Shown here: positions 31,942 to 40,169 of the stretch, in pieces | Layout of the letters: each line of letters opens with the position of its first letter | Position numbering within the stretch: the stretch's first letter is position 1 | DNA from: JACOTV01 sp964579395 | GTDB taxonomy: Bacteria; Patescibacteriota; Microgenomatia; UBA1406; GWC2-37-13 | Direction of reading: 5' to 3' | DNA length: 64,000 nt | Assembly: GCA_964579395.1 (NCBI GenBank) | Contig: CAZOFT010000001.1 | Location: 1-64,000, forward strand | The notes under the pieces: model-generated | The model's database searches: none | Told to the model about the DNA's origin: nothing | Seen by the model: the letters and a program-made list of their open reading frames with translations, nothing else | Position numbers and translations under genes: made by a program

Positions 31942-32543
31942 TCCCGCACGTGAGCACGGCGATAACATATACCGAGATCTACACCGACAATATGCCCGTC
32001 CTGCCACACCGGTGATTGCTCAAATCGATGTTGTGTGGGGTCAAAACCATATCGGATAGCTCGTTCTCGTGTTTCATACAAAAACTTATCCACCTGCGAT
32101 GGGTCCTCATAGGAAGTGCGTGTTTCTTCCTGATAATAGCCGATTGGCATATCTGCGCCTTCACCATACATATGAAAATGTGACCACGCAGCATCCAAGA
32201 AATCATCAGGGTCAATAGTCTGTGGCATTTGGACAGCATCCATAGTCGAGAGATTCGTGTGAAGGGTGCGCATCAGCCCGTCACCGAGCGTCTGTGCGCC
32301 GTGCGTGGTGACGTGCGCTTCAAGTGTCGGATGCGGTACTATGATGCCGGTTTCAGTGATTATCGCGCAAGGATTATTGTGTTCGATGCGGTAGGTGTTT
32401 GCATCAGCAAAGCGATAAAACGAATTTCCTTCCATCATCCATTCCACTGTATGAGGTCGATCGGTGACGTTTGGGATGGCTCTATGTATGTGAGGATACT
32501 CACGTCTTCGCTCATTCATAAGGGACCAGTATACTCTTCTCAA
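31938..32543 (-). CDS. Unknown protein, last gene of the dus operon
   Basis: The frame begins at a TTG (32543) overlapping the previous stop and has an ATG at 32519 (MNERRREYPHIH), giving 193 to 201 residues. It is acidic and soluble with many histidines (PHPTLEAHVTTHGAQ, SHFHMYGEG) and two late WQDGHIVGVDLGICYR-type strands. No family is recognised. It is translationally linked to the upstream gene. Confidence 0.65.
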   Translation of the reverse strand: MRRVYWSLMNERRREYPHIHRAIPNVTDRPHTVEWMMEGNSFYRFADANTYRIEHNNPCAIITETGIIVPHPTLEAHVTTHGAQTLGDGLMRTLHTNLSTMDAVQMPQTIDPDDFLDAAWSHFHMYGEGADMPIGYYQEETRTSYEDPSQVDKFLYETRERAIRYGFDPTQHRFEQSPVWQDGHIVGVDLGICYRRAHVRD

Positions 32544-33154
32544 ACAGCATCTTCAAGACTGGACTCATCTGACCGAGGAAACAACGCATAGACTGCTGTA
32601 CTGTTGCTGTAGTCGGTACGGCGGCCAATGGTTCTGACCTCGCGCGGAAGGGGATCAAATCCGCTTTTTGCCAGTTGCCGCGCAGTCCACGTGGAGGCAG
32701 CAGCCTCAATCAGCGTCGCACCGGCCATTCGTGCTTCGTCAAATGCTTTAAGATTTGTGCCACTCATCCAGCGAGCCTCACAATACTCAATGTGAGGACC
32801 GTTTTGCTCCAGCACGTCGATTGCCGCGTGAATAAAGCGTCCGGCGCGAAACCCCGGCTGCGCCTGCGGGCTGAGAGTGTGTCGCATTGAAGTGCCAAGC
32901 GCCAAGTGGAGTATGCGAGTGCGAATCGGTAGATCAAACTGTTCTGCGCTACGATTTGTGGCGGCAACCATATGTACAGAAGACACGCATCCTTCCGTGG
33001 CGTCGCGCGCCCGGATATCTATCACATCTCTTGTACATTGTACCGTGACGATAGTTTCTCCCAATTGCAGCTCCACCACCCCACGTTCGCGTGCGGCATC
33101 TATCAAGTCGGCAGGACTCTCAATCGGAGCGGGGGGACAATATCGCTCGATCAT
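32540..33154 (-). CDS. Unknown protein, middle gene of the dus operon
   Basis: This 204-aa soluble protein begins MIERYCPPAPIESPADLIDA. It has a strand-rich first half (VVELQLGETIVTVQCTRDVI) and a helical second half. It overlaps dus by 4 bp upstream and the next gene downstream, so the three form one transcript. No domain recognised; paired only with another unknown, which hints at a joint function. Confidence 0.65.
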   Translation of the reverse strand: MIERYCPPAPIESPADLIDAARERGVVELQLGETIVTVQCTRDVIDIRARDATEGCVSSVHMVAATNRSAEQFDLPIRTRILHLALGTSMRHTLSPQAQPGFRAGRFIHAAIDVLEQNGPHIEYCEARWMSGTNLKAFDEARMAGATLIEAAASTWTARQLAKSGFDPLPREVRTIGRRTDYSNSTAVYALFPRSDESSLEDAV

Positions 33155-34113
33155 TGCCCGACCTCCCGCGCTATGATGGTCTGTAGCTCACTGAGGGTAT
33201 TTGTTTTCATCATCTCATCGCGAAGCGCTGCAGATGCCTCAAATCCGCCGACATAGATTTTGACAAAGCGCTTAAGTGTGGCAAAATGCTTGGTGTCGCC
33301 CCACGTATCTGCAAATAAATCCACATGTGATTTCAAAAGCGCCAGTTTTTCATTTTTAGGTTTGCCATGCCAGTCAACCGAGTCGCTAAACACATAGGGA
33401 TTATGAAATACGCCCCGCCCGATCATGATGCCGTCAAGACCGTGTTCACCCGCTTTTTCCAGCCCTTCTTTGCGCGACTTCACATCGCCATTGCCGATAA
33501 GCACTGTCTCCGGTGAATGTGCATCGCGAAGCTCACGTATATGGGTCGCAAATTCCCAATGTGCCGGCACATCAGACATCTCACGGGTAGTGCGATAATG
33601 CACGGTCATGGCCGCAGGCTTGTGTTTGAGCAGATGCGGAACCCAATCTTCATAGACGATCTCATTGAATCCGATGCGGATTTTTACGCTCACAGGAATC
33701 TTGCCTGCCGCTCCTTTTTGGGTAGCTTCTATGATTTCAGAAGCCAGAGACGGGTTTTTGACCAGGGCCGAACAGGCGCCGCGTTTGACGACCGATCGCT
33801 CAGGACAGCCCATATTGATATCAACGCCATCAAACCCCAAAGACACAATATGCTGTGCTGCTTTGTAGTACAGCTGCGGATCGATGCCCCAGATTTGTGC
33901 AATAAGCGGCCGTTCAGCTTCGGTGTAGCGCAGGCGTTGTTGCACCTCACGAGCACCCGGGGAAAACATACCGTCCACGCTGGTGAACTCCGTAAAATAC
34001 ACATCAGGCGCAGCGCAGCCTGCCACGATGCGGCGAAAACAGGTGTCGGTCGCCCCTTCCATGGGTGCCAAGACAAAAAACGGGCGTGGCAACGTGTTCC
34101 AGGCAAATTTCAT
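33151..34113 (-). CDS. dus: tRNA-dihydrouridine synthase
   Basis: The roughly 320-aa flavoprotein is a TIM barrel with the Dus signatures LAPMEGATDTCFRRI at the N-terminus, the FMN and tRNA region GVDINMGCPERSVVKRGACS with the catalytic Cys, and VHYRTTREMSDVPAHW. GNGDVKSRKEG and DGIMIGRGVFHNPY bind FMN phosphate. It reduces uridines in tRNA D-loops. Start at 34113 (MKFAWNTLPRP) is preceded by TACTAT eight bases upstream, a leaderless arrangement. Confidence 0.95.
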   Translation of the reverse strand: MKFAWNTLPRPFFVLAPMEGATDTCFRRIVAGCAAPDVYFTEFTSVDGMFSPGAREVQQRLRYTEAERPLIAQIWGIDPQLYYKAAQHIVSLGFDGVDINMGCPERSVVKRGACSALVKNPSLASEIIEATQKGAAGKIPVSVKIRIGFNEIVYEDWVPHLLKHKPAAMTVHYRTTREMSDVPAHWEFATHIRELRDAHSPETVLIGNGDVKSRKEGLEKAGEHGLDGIMIGRGVFHNPYVFSDSVDWHGKPKNEKLALLKSHVDLFADTWGDTKHFATLKRFVKIYVGGFEASAALRDEMMKTNTLSELQTIIAREVGQ

Positions 34114-34160
34114 AAGCACCTATAGTACCAGAATGCACGCCGGTTTGGTAGGGGTATGAT

Positions 34161-34970
34161 TCAGTTTGACTCTTTTGAAGTGCGGGTAAGGTAGAGCAAT
34201 GCAGACGTGTATCCGACATAGAGTGTCGCTTGCATTACAGACATCGTGTGGGTAATGCCAAAGAGTGCTTTTACCATCTGTTGAGTAAAACTATTGGCTT
34301 GTGAAAGCATAGCGATGCCAAATTCCGGAGTCTCTGGCAGATACCCAAGCTCAACAAATTCATGAATGCCGCGAACAAACAGCCCGGCCGAAAAAAGAAT
34401 TAGAAGAAGAGTTGATACACGAAATGCCCAGTAGACTGGCAATCGAATAGTAAAGGTCAAAAGCAGCAGCGCCACAAACAGCCCAAACATTGCCCCGAGC
34501 CCAAACCCGAGAAGTACCTGTTGGGGATCTTCTTGTAAAAAGGTAGTGCTCAAAAACAGCGCAATCTCGACACCTTCCCGAAATACTGACGTAAACACCA
34601 GAACGGCCAGAATGCGATTTTCCTGTGCTTCCACCGAAGTGCGAATACGTTGCAGAAGGTGTACTTTGTGGTGGGCAAAGTGAGCGTGAAGCGATAACAC
34701 TGCCCACAAGATAAATGCACCGGACACAAGCATCAAGACACCTTCAATCAGCGCTTCTGATGGACCTTCATACAGTTCGCTGACACGAATTCCTACCAAG
34801 CTGCCGCCAACAACCATTAAGACACTCGCGATGACTGCCGCAAGCGTTGACCACACGATGGTGGGGATCCGCTGTTTTTCTCCCATACGTATCACCAGAC
34901 CGGCGATAGTGGCCACGATAAGAACCGCCTCAACAACTTCGCGAAAGGTGATAAGAAGTGCCGGCAGCAT
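34161..34970 (-). CDS. FTR1-family high-affinity iron permease
   Basis: The 269-aa protein has about seven membrane helices and two REGLE-type motifs: REVVEA (residues 10-15) and REGVEI (near 130), whose glutamates carry iron in the Ftr1/EfeU family. It is an inner-membrane iron importer. No EfeO or EfeB neighbours are present. Its mRNA looks leaderless: TATACT (34984-34979) ends eight bases before the ATG. Confidence 0.93.
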   Translation of the reverse strand: MLPALLITFREVVEAVLIVATIAGLVIRMGEKQRIPTIVWSTLAAVIASVLMVVGGSLVGIRVSELYEGPSEALIEGVLMLVSGAFILWAVLSLHAHFAHHKVHLLQRIRTSVEAQENRILAVLVFTSVFREGVEIALFLSTTFLQEDPQQVLLGFGLGAMFGLFVALLLLTFTIRLPVYWAFRVSTLLLILFSAGLFVRGIHEFVELGYLPETPEFGIAMLSQANSFTQQMVKALFGITHTMSVMQATLYVGYTSALLYLTRTSKESN

Positions 34971-35011
34971 AGGCTCCCAGTATACGAATAATTACCTTCT
35001 GAGTAAAGAGA

Positions 35012-36544
35012 TTACTGTGTACCAAACTGAAACAACGAAGGGGGGAGTCGATACCGATCAATAAGCTGACGATAGCGTTCAGTATCTCGCACAAAGACAA
35101 TCACCTGTTCATCGACAAATACGGGAACCCATGCCGAATCAGCCAGTCGGTGCTTCATAAAGGTTTGGCTCCATGGAGTCAGGTCGCGATACTGAAACAC
35201 GATGGTATCCAGTTGGTACGTGCGTACCGCTTGTGCAAATACCTTCGGATCGTCCATTCGTTTGTATTCGTCTGTGAAAAAAGCAGCAGGAAATGCCTCT
35301 GGACGATTATCGACGTAGATAAGCTGCGGATACACAAGCCACTCCAGATAACTCCCTATATCATAATTGTTATAGAAGCGGCCACCGCGCAAATGCGTGC
35401 GAATGAATGTATCTGATTTTGTGGTGTCCAGCGCTCCCAATCCAGCGACACTCAAGCGTTCACTGTAACTGGGCCCATACACAAACAGCGTTGCAATAGC
35501 GGCCACTAAAAGAAGCAGTACTCCAGACCACAGTGAGCTCGTGCGAAGCAGTGTGGCAACCTTGCGAAGAGCTGCCTCCAAAAGAGGAGCAATGTAGGGA
35601 ATTGCGATGATTGCGACAATCGGAAAATTACGAATCCCCCACAATCCCCACACACAAGAAAACACAGCCAACAGTCCCAATCGCCAGTCGGTTCGTTTTT
35701 GATACCACAGCGCAAGGAGTGTAAGCGCCGTCACCACGCCTGCGTGAATAAACAGCGGATTATGCATCCCCCAATTCCACAAAAAAAAGACCGACTTATT
35801 TTCCACGATGTCATACCCATAGTTTTGAAAGATCGTAAACGGATACAAAAATCCTTTCACTCCGTGTGGATTCACCAAAGAGACGAGAGTCATAGCCACG
35901 GCAAACACCAGTGCCGACTTGCCACGCACGCCTACATAAGGCTTTTTTCGCATGAGTGTGAGCGTGTACAACCACACAAACCCGACCCCCATGACAAAAT
36001 AAATATGAAGATTGGCCCACAATAGCTGCACAAACATCAGCATAACCATCATGACTCGGGACCAGTTTTTTTTAGACAAGAGATACAGGTAGAGCGCTAT
36101 AAACAGATATGACCATCCTTCAGGTCGCACTTCAAGTCGCGAAGCCAAAAGCGGTAGCGCTACAATCAGCGACAGTACTACAGCGCCGAGTGAGCGCGAT
36201 CGTGACTCGACAAAAAGCGCCAGACAACAGGCAGCTGCAGCAAGAAGTCCCAGATACAACACATGTATCGCCACCCATCCGCCAACCTGATACAGCAGAT
36301 AAAAAAACACCGCGCTGAGCCAATGGTGGTTTACAAACGGAAATGTCTGGTGCGTGAAAGTGTAGGCGTTCGTATACCAAATACTTGAGGGAATGTTCCC
36401 GGCCTGAAGAGCCTGTGTCATCAGGCGCCCGCTAAGAAGATGGCGAGGGATATCTGAATTGGTTGGATTTATCAGTGAGACCGATAATACAGCTACGACT
36501 ATGCCGAATCCGACAGCCAATGCCAGTCGGAACCACTTGTTCAC
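35012..36544 (-). CDS. Polytopic GT-C-like membrane protein
   Basis: This 510-aa protein has about ten transmembrane helices and an early acidic loop (NPTNSDIPRHLLSG) like the catalytic loop of GT-C glycosyltransferases. PFVNHHWLSAVFFYLLYQVG and a final soluble domain with YVDNRPEAFPAAFFTDEYKR are typical of this membrane protein group. It may transfer sugars from lipid carriers. Substrate unknown. The 4-bp overlap with rsmI upstream puts both in one operon. Confidence 0.75.
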   Translation of the reverse strand: MNKWFRLALAVGFGIVVAVLSVSLINPTNSDIPRHLLSGRLMTQALQAGNIPSSIWYTNAYTFTHQTFPFVNHHWLSAVFFYLLYQVGGWVAIHVLYLGLLAAAACCLALFVESRSRSLGAVVLSLIVALPLLASRLEVRPEGWSYLFIALYLYLLSKKNWSRVMMVMLMFVQLLWANLHIYFVMGVGFVWLYTLTLMRKKPYVGVRGKSALVFAVAMTLVSLVNPHGVKGFLYPFTIFQNYGYDIVENKSVFFLWNWGMHNPLFIHAGVVTALTLLALWYQKRTDWRLGLLAVFSCVWGLWGIRNFPIVAIIAIPYIAPLLEAALRKVATLLRTSSLWSGVLLLLVAAIATLFVYGPSYSERLSVAGLGALDTTKSDTFIRTHLRGGRFYNNYDIGSYLEWLVYPQLIYVDNRPEAFPAAFFTDEYKRMDDPKVFAQAVRTYQLDTIVFQYRDLTPWSQTFMKHRLADSAWVPVFVDEQVIVFVRDTERYRQLIDRYRLPPSLFQFGTQ

Positions 36545-37230
36545 GCGTGTTTGGAAAATTGAACAACCAACGTGATTTCTCCTTTGTATTCACGACCGGT
36601 CAGCTCAGCCGGCGCCCCGCGAATAATTTCTTCATAGCGCTTTGTCATCTCCCGACAAATACATACCTTCGCATCCGGATCCACTTGGGCCAATACGGCC
36701 ATCGTGTCAGGAAGGCGCTTGGCCGACTCATACCATACATAACAACTTTCCAGGCCGGCGGAGCGTACCCGCTCAAATTCCTTTTGAATCTCTTTTTCTT
36801 TCTTCGGTAAAAACCCGAAAAATCCAAAACGCGTCGGGTCAAAGCCGGAGTAAATCACCGCAGTCGTTGCTGCTGTGGGCCCGGGAATCACCTGAAACGG
36901 GATGTCTCGCTTGATCACGGTCTGAATGAGCAAATACCCGGGATCAGAAACCAGCGGCATCCCGGACTCAGAGATAAGTACCACTTCTTTCTCATCTTCA
37001 ATGTGTGCGATTGCCTCAGGTAATTTGTCAAACTCGCGGTCACGATAATACGAAATAAGTTTTTGCGCGGGGTTTGCCTCCAGGTCAAACAGCCCGACCA
37101 ACTGCTGTTTCAGCACACCCGTTGTGCGTGTATCTTCAGTGAGTATGATATCTGCACCCATGATGGCCTCTGCCTGTCGCAAAGAAACATCCTGCAGGTT
37201 TCCGATCGGCGTAGCAACAACTGAGAGCAT
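36541..37230 (-). CDS. rsmI: 16S rRNA (cytidine1402-2'-O)-methyltransferase
   Basis: The 229-aa protein has the tetrapyrrole-methylase fold with LSVVATPIGNLQDVSLRQ, TEDTRTTGVL, SGMPLVSDPGYLLI and VIPGPTAATTAVIYSGF. RsmI methylates C1402 in the decoding site. It is shorter than typical RsmI (about 280 aa), missing the C-terminal HTH-like extension. Confidence 0.94.
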   Translation of the reverse strand: MLSVVATPIGNLQDVSLRQAEAIMGADIILTEDTRTTGVLKQQLVGLFDLEANPAQKLISYYRDREFDKLPEAIAHIEDEKEVVLISESGMPLVSDPGYLLIQTVIKRDIPFQVIPGPTAATTAVIYSGFDPTRFGFFGFLPKKEKEIQKEFERVRSAGLESCYVWYESAKRLPDTMAVLAQVDPDAKVCICREMTKRYEEIIRGAPAELTGREYKGEITLVVQFSKHA

Positions 37231-37393
37231 ATGTGATCATAATGATAATACAAAAGAGGCATTGCTGCTTGAGTAAAGTGGGAGTATACTGAGATCCTTG
37301 TATGTATATGTAGTTTTACTGTACAAGGTATATCTAAAAATAGGCAATGCAAAAATGCTTGCATAGAACTGAATCTGTCACAACGTTTTTTAT

Positions 37394-38029
37394 ATGGAAC
37401 TCATACATTTCATTCTTGACCAACTTCATAACCCGGAACATCTGATTCGCCTACTTGGGTATCCTGGCTTATTTTTTACTATTTTTGCAGAATCAGGTCT
37501 CTTTTTTGGTTTTTTTCTTCCCGGTGACAGTTTGCTGTTTATTGCGGGCTTTCTCGCTTCTCAAGGTGTTTTTGATATATGGATTCTCTTGATTGGTTTT
37601 TTCTTAAGTGCAGTACTCGGAGACTCTGTGGGTTATTGGATGGGGAAAAAGCTGGGAAAACAGCTCTTGAAAAGAAAAGATTCCTTCTTCTTCCATCACG
37701 AACACATCATGCGCGCTGAGCGATTTTATGAAAAGCATGGTAAAAAAACTATAGTATTGGCACGTTTTTTACCCATTGTCCGCACCTTTGCTCCGATTGT
37801 GGCTGGCATCGCACATATGAAGTATCGGACATTTCTTGAATATAATATAATCGGAGGGCTCGTGTGGGGAGTAGGCCTCCCACTTGTTGGCTTTTTTCTT
37901 GGCAAACTTATTCCACCGTCTCTATTTGATAAATATTTGGTGGCAATTGTTCTGGGAATCGTTGTGCTTTCACTTATTCCAAGTATCGTACATTATATTC
38001 AAGAGCGCAAAATCAGCCAGATTGATTAG
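37394..38029 (+). CDS. DedA-family membrane protein
   Basis: This 211-aa protein carries the DedA hallmarks: FAESGLFFGFFLPGDSLLFI, GDSVGYWMGKKLGKQLLK, then RFLPIVRTFAPIVAGIAHM and a final pair of helices. DedA proteins recycle lipid carriers or keep membrane homeostasis. It is monocistronic, ahead of the uvrB promoter. Confidence 0.93.
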   Translation: MELIHFILDQLHNPEHLIRLLGYPGLFFTIFAESGLFFGFFLPGDSLLFIAGFLASQGVFDIWILLIGFFLSAVLGDSVGYWMGKKLGKQLLKRKDSFFFHHEHIMRAERFYEKHGKKTIVLARFLPIVRTFAPIVAGIAHMKYRTFLEYNIIGGLVWGVGLPLVGFFLGKLIPPSLFDKYLVAIVLGIVVLSLIPSIVHYIQERKISQID

Positions 38030-38070
38030 TGCAAAGAGTGGTCTCACTAGCATCCTTTCACCTCTTTTGC

Positions 38071-38076
38071 TATACT
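38071..38076 (+). promoter_or_regulatory. Extended -10 box of uvrB
   Basis: TTGCTATACT, an extended -10 (TGC before TATACT), lies 17 bases before the uvrB ATG, leaving a leader of about ten bases. No LexA-type operator is seen nearby. Confidence 0.55.
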
Positions 38077-38093
38077 AGACACGCAATTCACGT

Positions 38094-40169
38094 ATGTTTG
38101 ACCTTCAATCGGCCTTCTCAGCAACCGGTGATCAACCAAAGGCGATCGACAGACTCGCCTGGGGCATCGATCATGGTCTGAAAAATCAAGTGCTTGTCGG
38201 TGTGACAGGATCGGGAAAGACGTTTACTATGGCCAATGTCATCAATAAGCTGCAAAAACCTGCACTGATCATCTCACACAACAAAACGCTTGCCGGCCAG
38301 CTCTACCAAGAAATGCGAGATTTTTTTCCGAATAACGGTGTCTCGTACTATGTCTCATATTATGACTACTATCAGCCAGAGGCCTATATCCCCCAGACAG
38401 ATACCTACATCGAAAAAGAAGCAGAGATCAATGAAGTCATCGACAAGCTTCGCCTGCAGTCGACCACCAATATTCTCACGAGAAATGACGTTATCGTGGT
38501 CGCGTCAGTGTCCAGTATCTACAACATCGGCAAACCCAGCGAGCACGGCAAGTTCACTCTGACTTTGCAAATAGGTGAGCCGGCCGACTGGAAAGCTATC
38601 AGTCAGCGACTCGTTGAGCTGTTGTATGAGCGATCTGAGTTTGAGTTTAAGCGCGGTACCTTTCGTGTGCGCGGACAGTATCTGGACGTCTATCCTGCCT
38701 ACGAAGACATGGGCTACCGTGTGTATGAGGAAGCCGGAGAAATTGCAAAAATTGTGACCTTCGACCCCTTATCAGGAAAAGAGCTGGATGTCATAGTCGG
38801 CGAAGGGGGCAAAAGCAAAGACCGGTTTCATGTGATCTATCCGGCCAAGCAGTATCTTACTGATCCGGCCGTCTTTGAAAGTGCAGAGGCTCAAATTCGC
38901 CGCGATTTGAAATCTGAAGTCGCCGCACTTGAGGAGCGCGGCAAGATCGTGGAAGCCCAGCGACTGCTTCGCCGCACTAACTACGATCTGGAGATGCTTA
39001 AAGAAGTCGGGTATGTAAACGGTATCGAGAATTATTCACGCTACTTTGACGGCCGAAAGCCGGGCGAGGCACCAAACAGTCTGCTGGATTACTTTAACTA
39101 CTCATATGGCGATGATTACCTGGTCTTTATCGATGAGTCACATATGACGGTGCCGCAGATTCGCGGCATGTACAATGGTGATGCTGCACGAAAGACCATG
39201 CTGATTGATTTTGGATTCCGCCTCAAAGCCGCCTATGACAATCGTCCGCTTCGTTTTGAAGAGTTTTATCGACTGCCGCCACACATTGTATATATATCGG
39301 CAACCCCCAATGACTGGGAGCTTGAGCAGGCGAAAAATGAGACTCAGGAAAACCCTGCCGCTGCAAAAGAGCAGTACGACGGCCATGTTGAGCAGCTCAT
39401 TCGCCCCACCGGTATTCCTGACCCGAAAATCGAGGTGCGACCGGCAAAAGACGAGATTCAGGATCTTATTGCTGAAGTGGAAAAACGCGCGAAAAAAAAT
39501 CAAAAAATTCTGGTCACCACATTGACGAAAAAGACGGCTGAAGATCTGACTGAATACCTCAAAGAGCGTTCAGTTCGCGCCGAATATCTGCATTCAGATA
39601 TCGTGACTCTCGAGCGCTCAAGTATTTTGGAAAACCTGCGTAAGGGAAACTACGACGTGCTGATCGGCGTGAATTTGCTTCGTGAAGGACTGGATTTGCC
39701 GGAAGTGTATCTGGTTGCCATCTTGGACGCTGATAAAGAAGGATTCTTGCGCTCACGCACTTCACTCATCCAAACCATGGGGCGCGCTGCTCGAAATGTA
39801 GATGGAGAAGTGATATTATACGCTGATAAGATAACCCGTTCGATGGCGGCGGCAATTGAGGAAATTGAGCGTCGTCGCGAATATCAGATTGCGTATAACA
39901 AAGAGCACGGCATTGATCCGAAGACTATTTTCAAACCGATCCGGGAAGCGATTGTTGATGCTGAGTATGAGCAGGCGAAAAAAGACGCGCTGAACACGAC
40001 ATACACACCGGATGTATTGGAGAAGCTCAAACCGGAATCGCTCACCAGCTACGATGTAAAAAAGACGGTGGCAAAACTGGAGCGGGAGATGAAAAAACAA
40101 GCCGACATGCTGAACTTTGAGGTGGCAATCGCAATACGAAATAAAATTATTGAATTAAAAGGAGAATAA
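38094..40169 (+). CDS. uvrB: Excinuclease ABC subunit B
   Basis: The 691-aa protein is full length: Walker A GVTGSGKTFTMANVI, the beta-hairpin YYDYYQPEAYIPQTDTYIEK, helicase motifs (VFIDESHM, YISATPNDWEL), Walker motif VI region (QTMGRAARN) and a C-terminal UVR motif (KLEREMKKQADMLNFEVA) that binds UvrC. It loads onto damaged DNA with UvrA. The stop is followed directly by the uvrA ATG. Confidence 0.98.
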   Translation: MFDLQSAFSATGDQPKAIDRLAWGIDHGLKNQVLVGVTGSGKTFTMANVINKLQKPALIISHNKTLAGQLYQEMRDFFPNNGVSYYVSYYDYYQPEAYIPQTDTYIEKEAEINEVIDKLRLQSTTNILTRNDVIVVASVSSIYNIGKPSEHGKFTLTLQIGEPADWKAISQRLVELLYERSEFEFKRGTFRVRGQYLDVYPAYEDMGYRVYEEAGEIAKIVTFDPLSGKELDVIVGEGGKSKDRFHVIYPAKQYLTDPAVFESAEAQIRRDLKSEVAALEERGKIVEAQRLLRRTNYDLEMLKEVGYVNGIENYSRYFDGRKPGEAPNSLLDYFNYSYGDDYLVFIDESHMTVPQIRGMYNGDAARKTMLIDFGFRLKAAYDNRPLRFEEFYRLPPHIVYISATPNDWELEQAKNETQENPAAAKEQYDGHVEQLIRPTGIPDPKIEVRPAKDEIQDLIAEVEKRAKKNQKILVTTLTKKTAEDLTEYLKERSVRAEYLHSDIVTLERSSILENLRKGNYDVLIGVNLLREGLDLPEVYLVAILDADKEGFLRSRTSLIQTMGRAARNVDGEVILYADKITRSMAAAIEEIERRREYQIAYNKEHGIDPKTIFKPIREAIVDAEYEQAKKDALNTTYTPDVLEKLKPESLTSYDVKKTVAKLEREMKKQADMLNFEVAIAIRNKIIELKGE

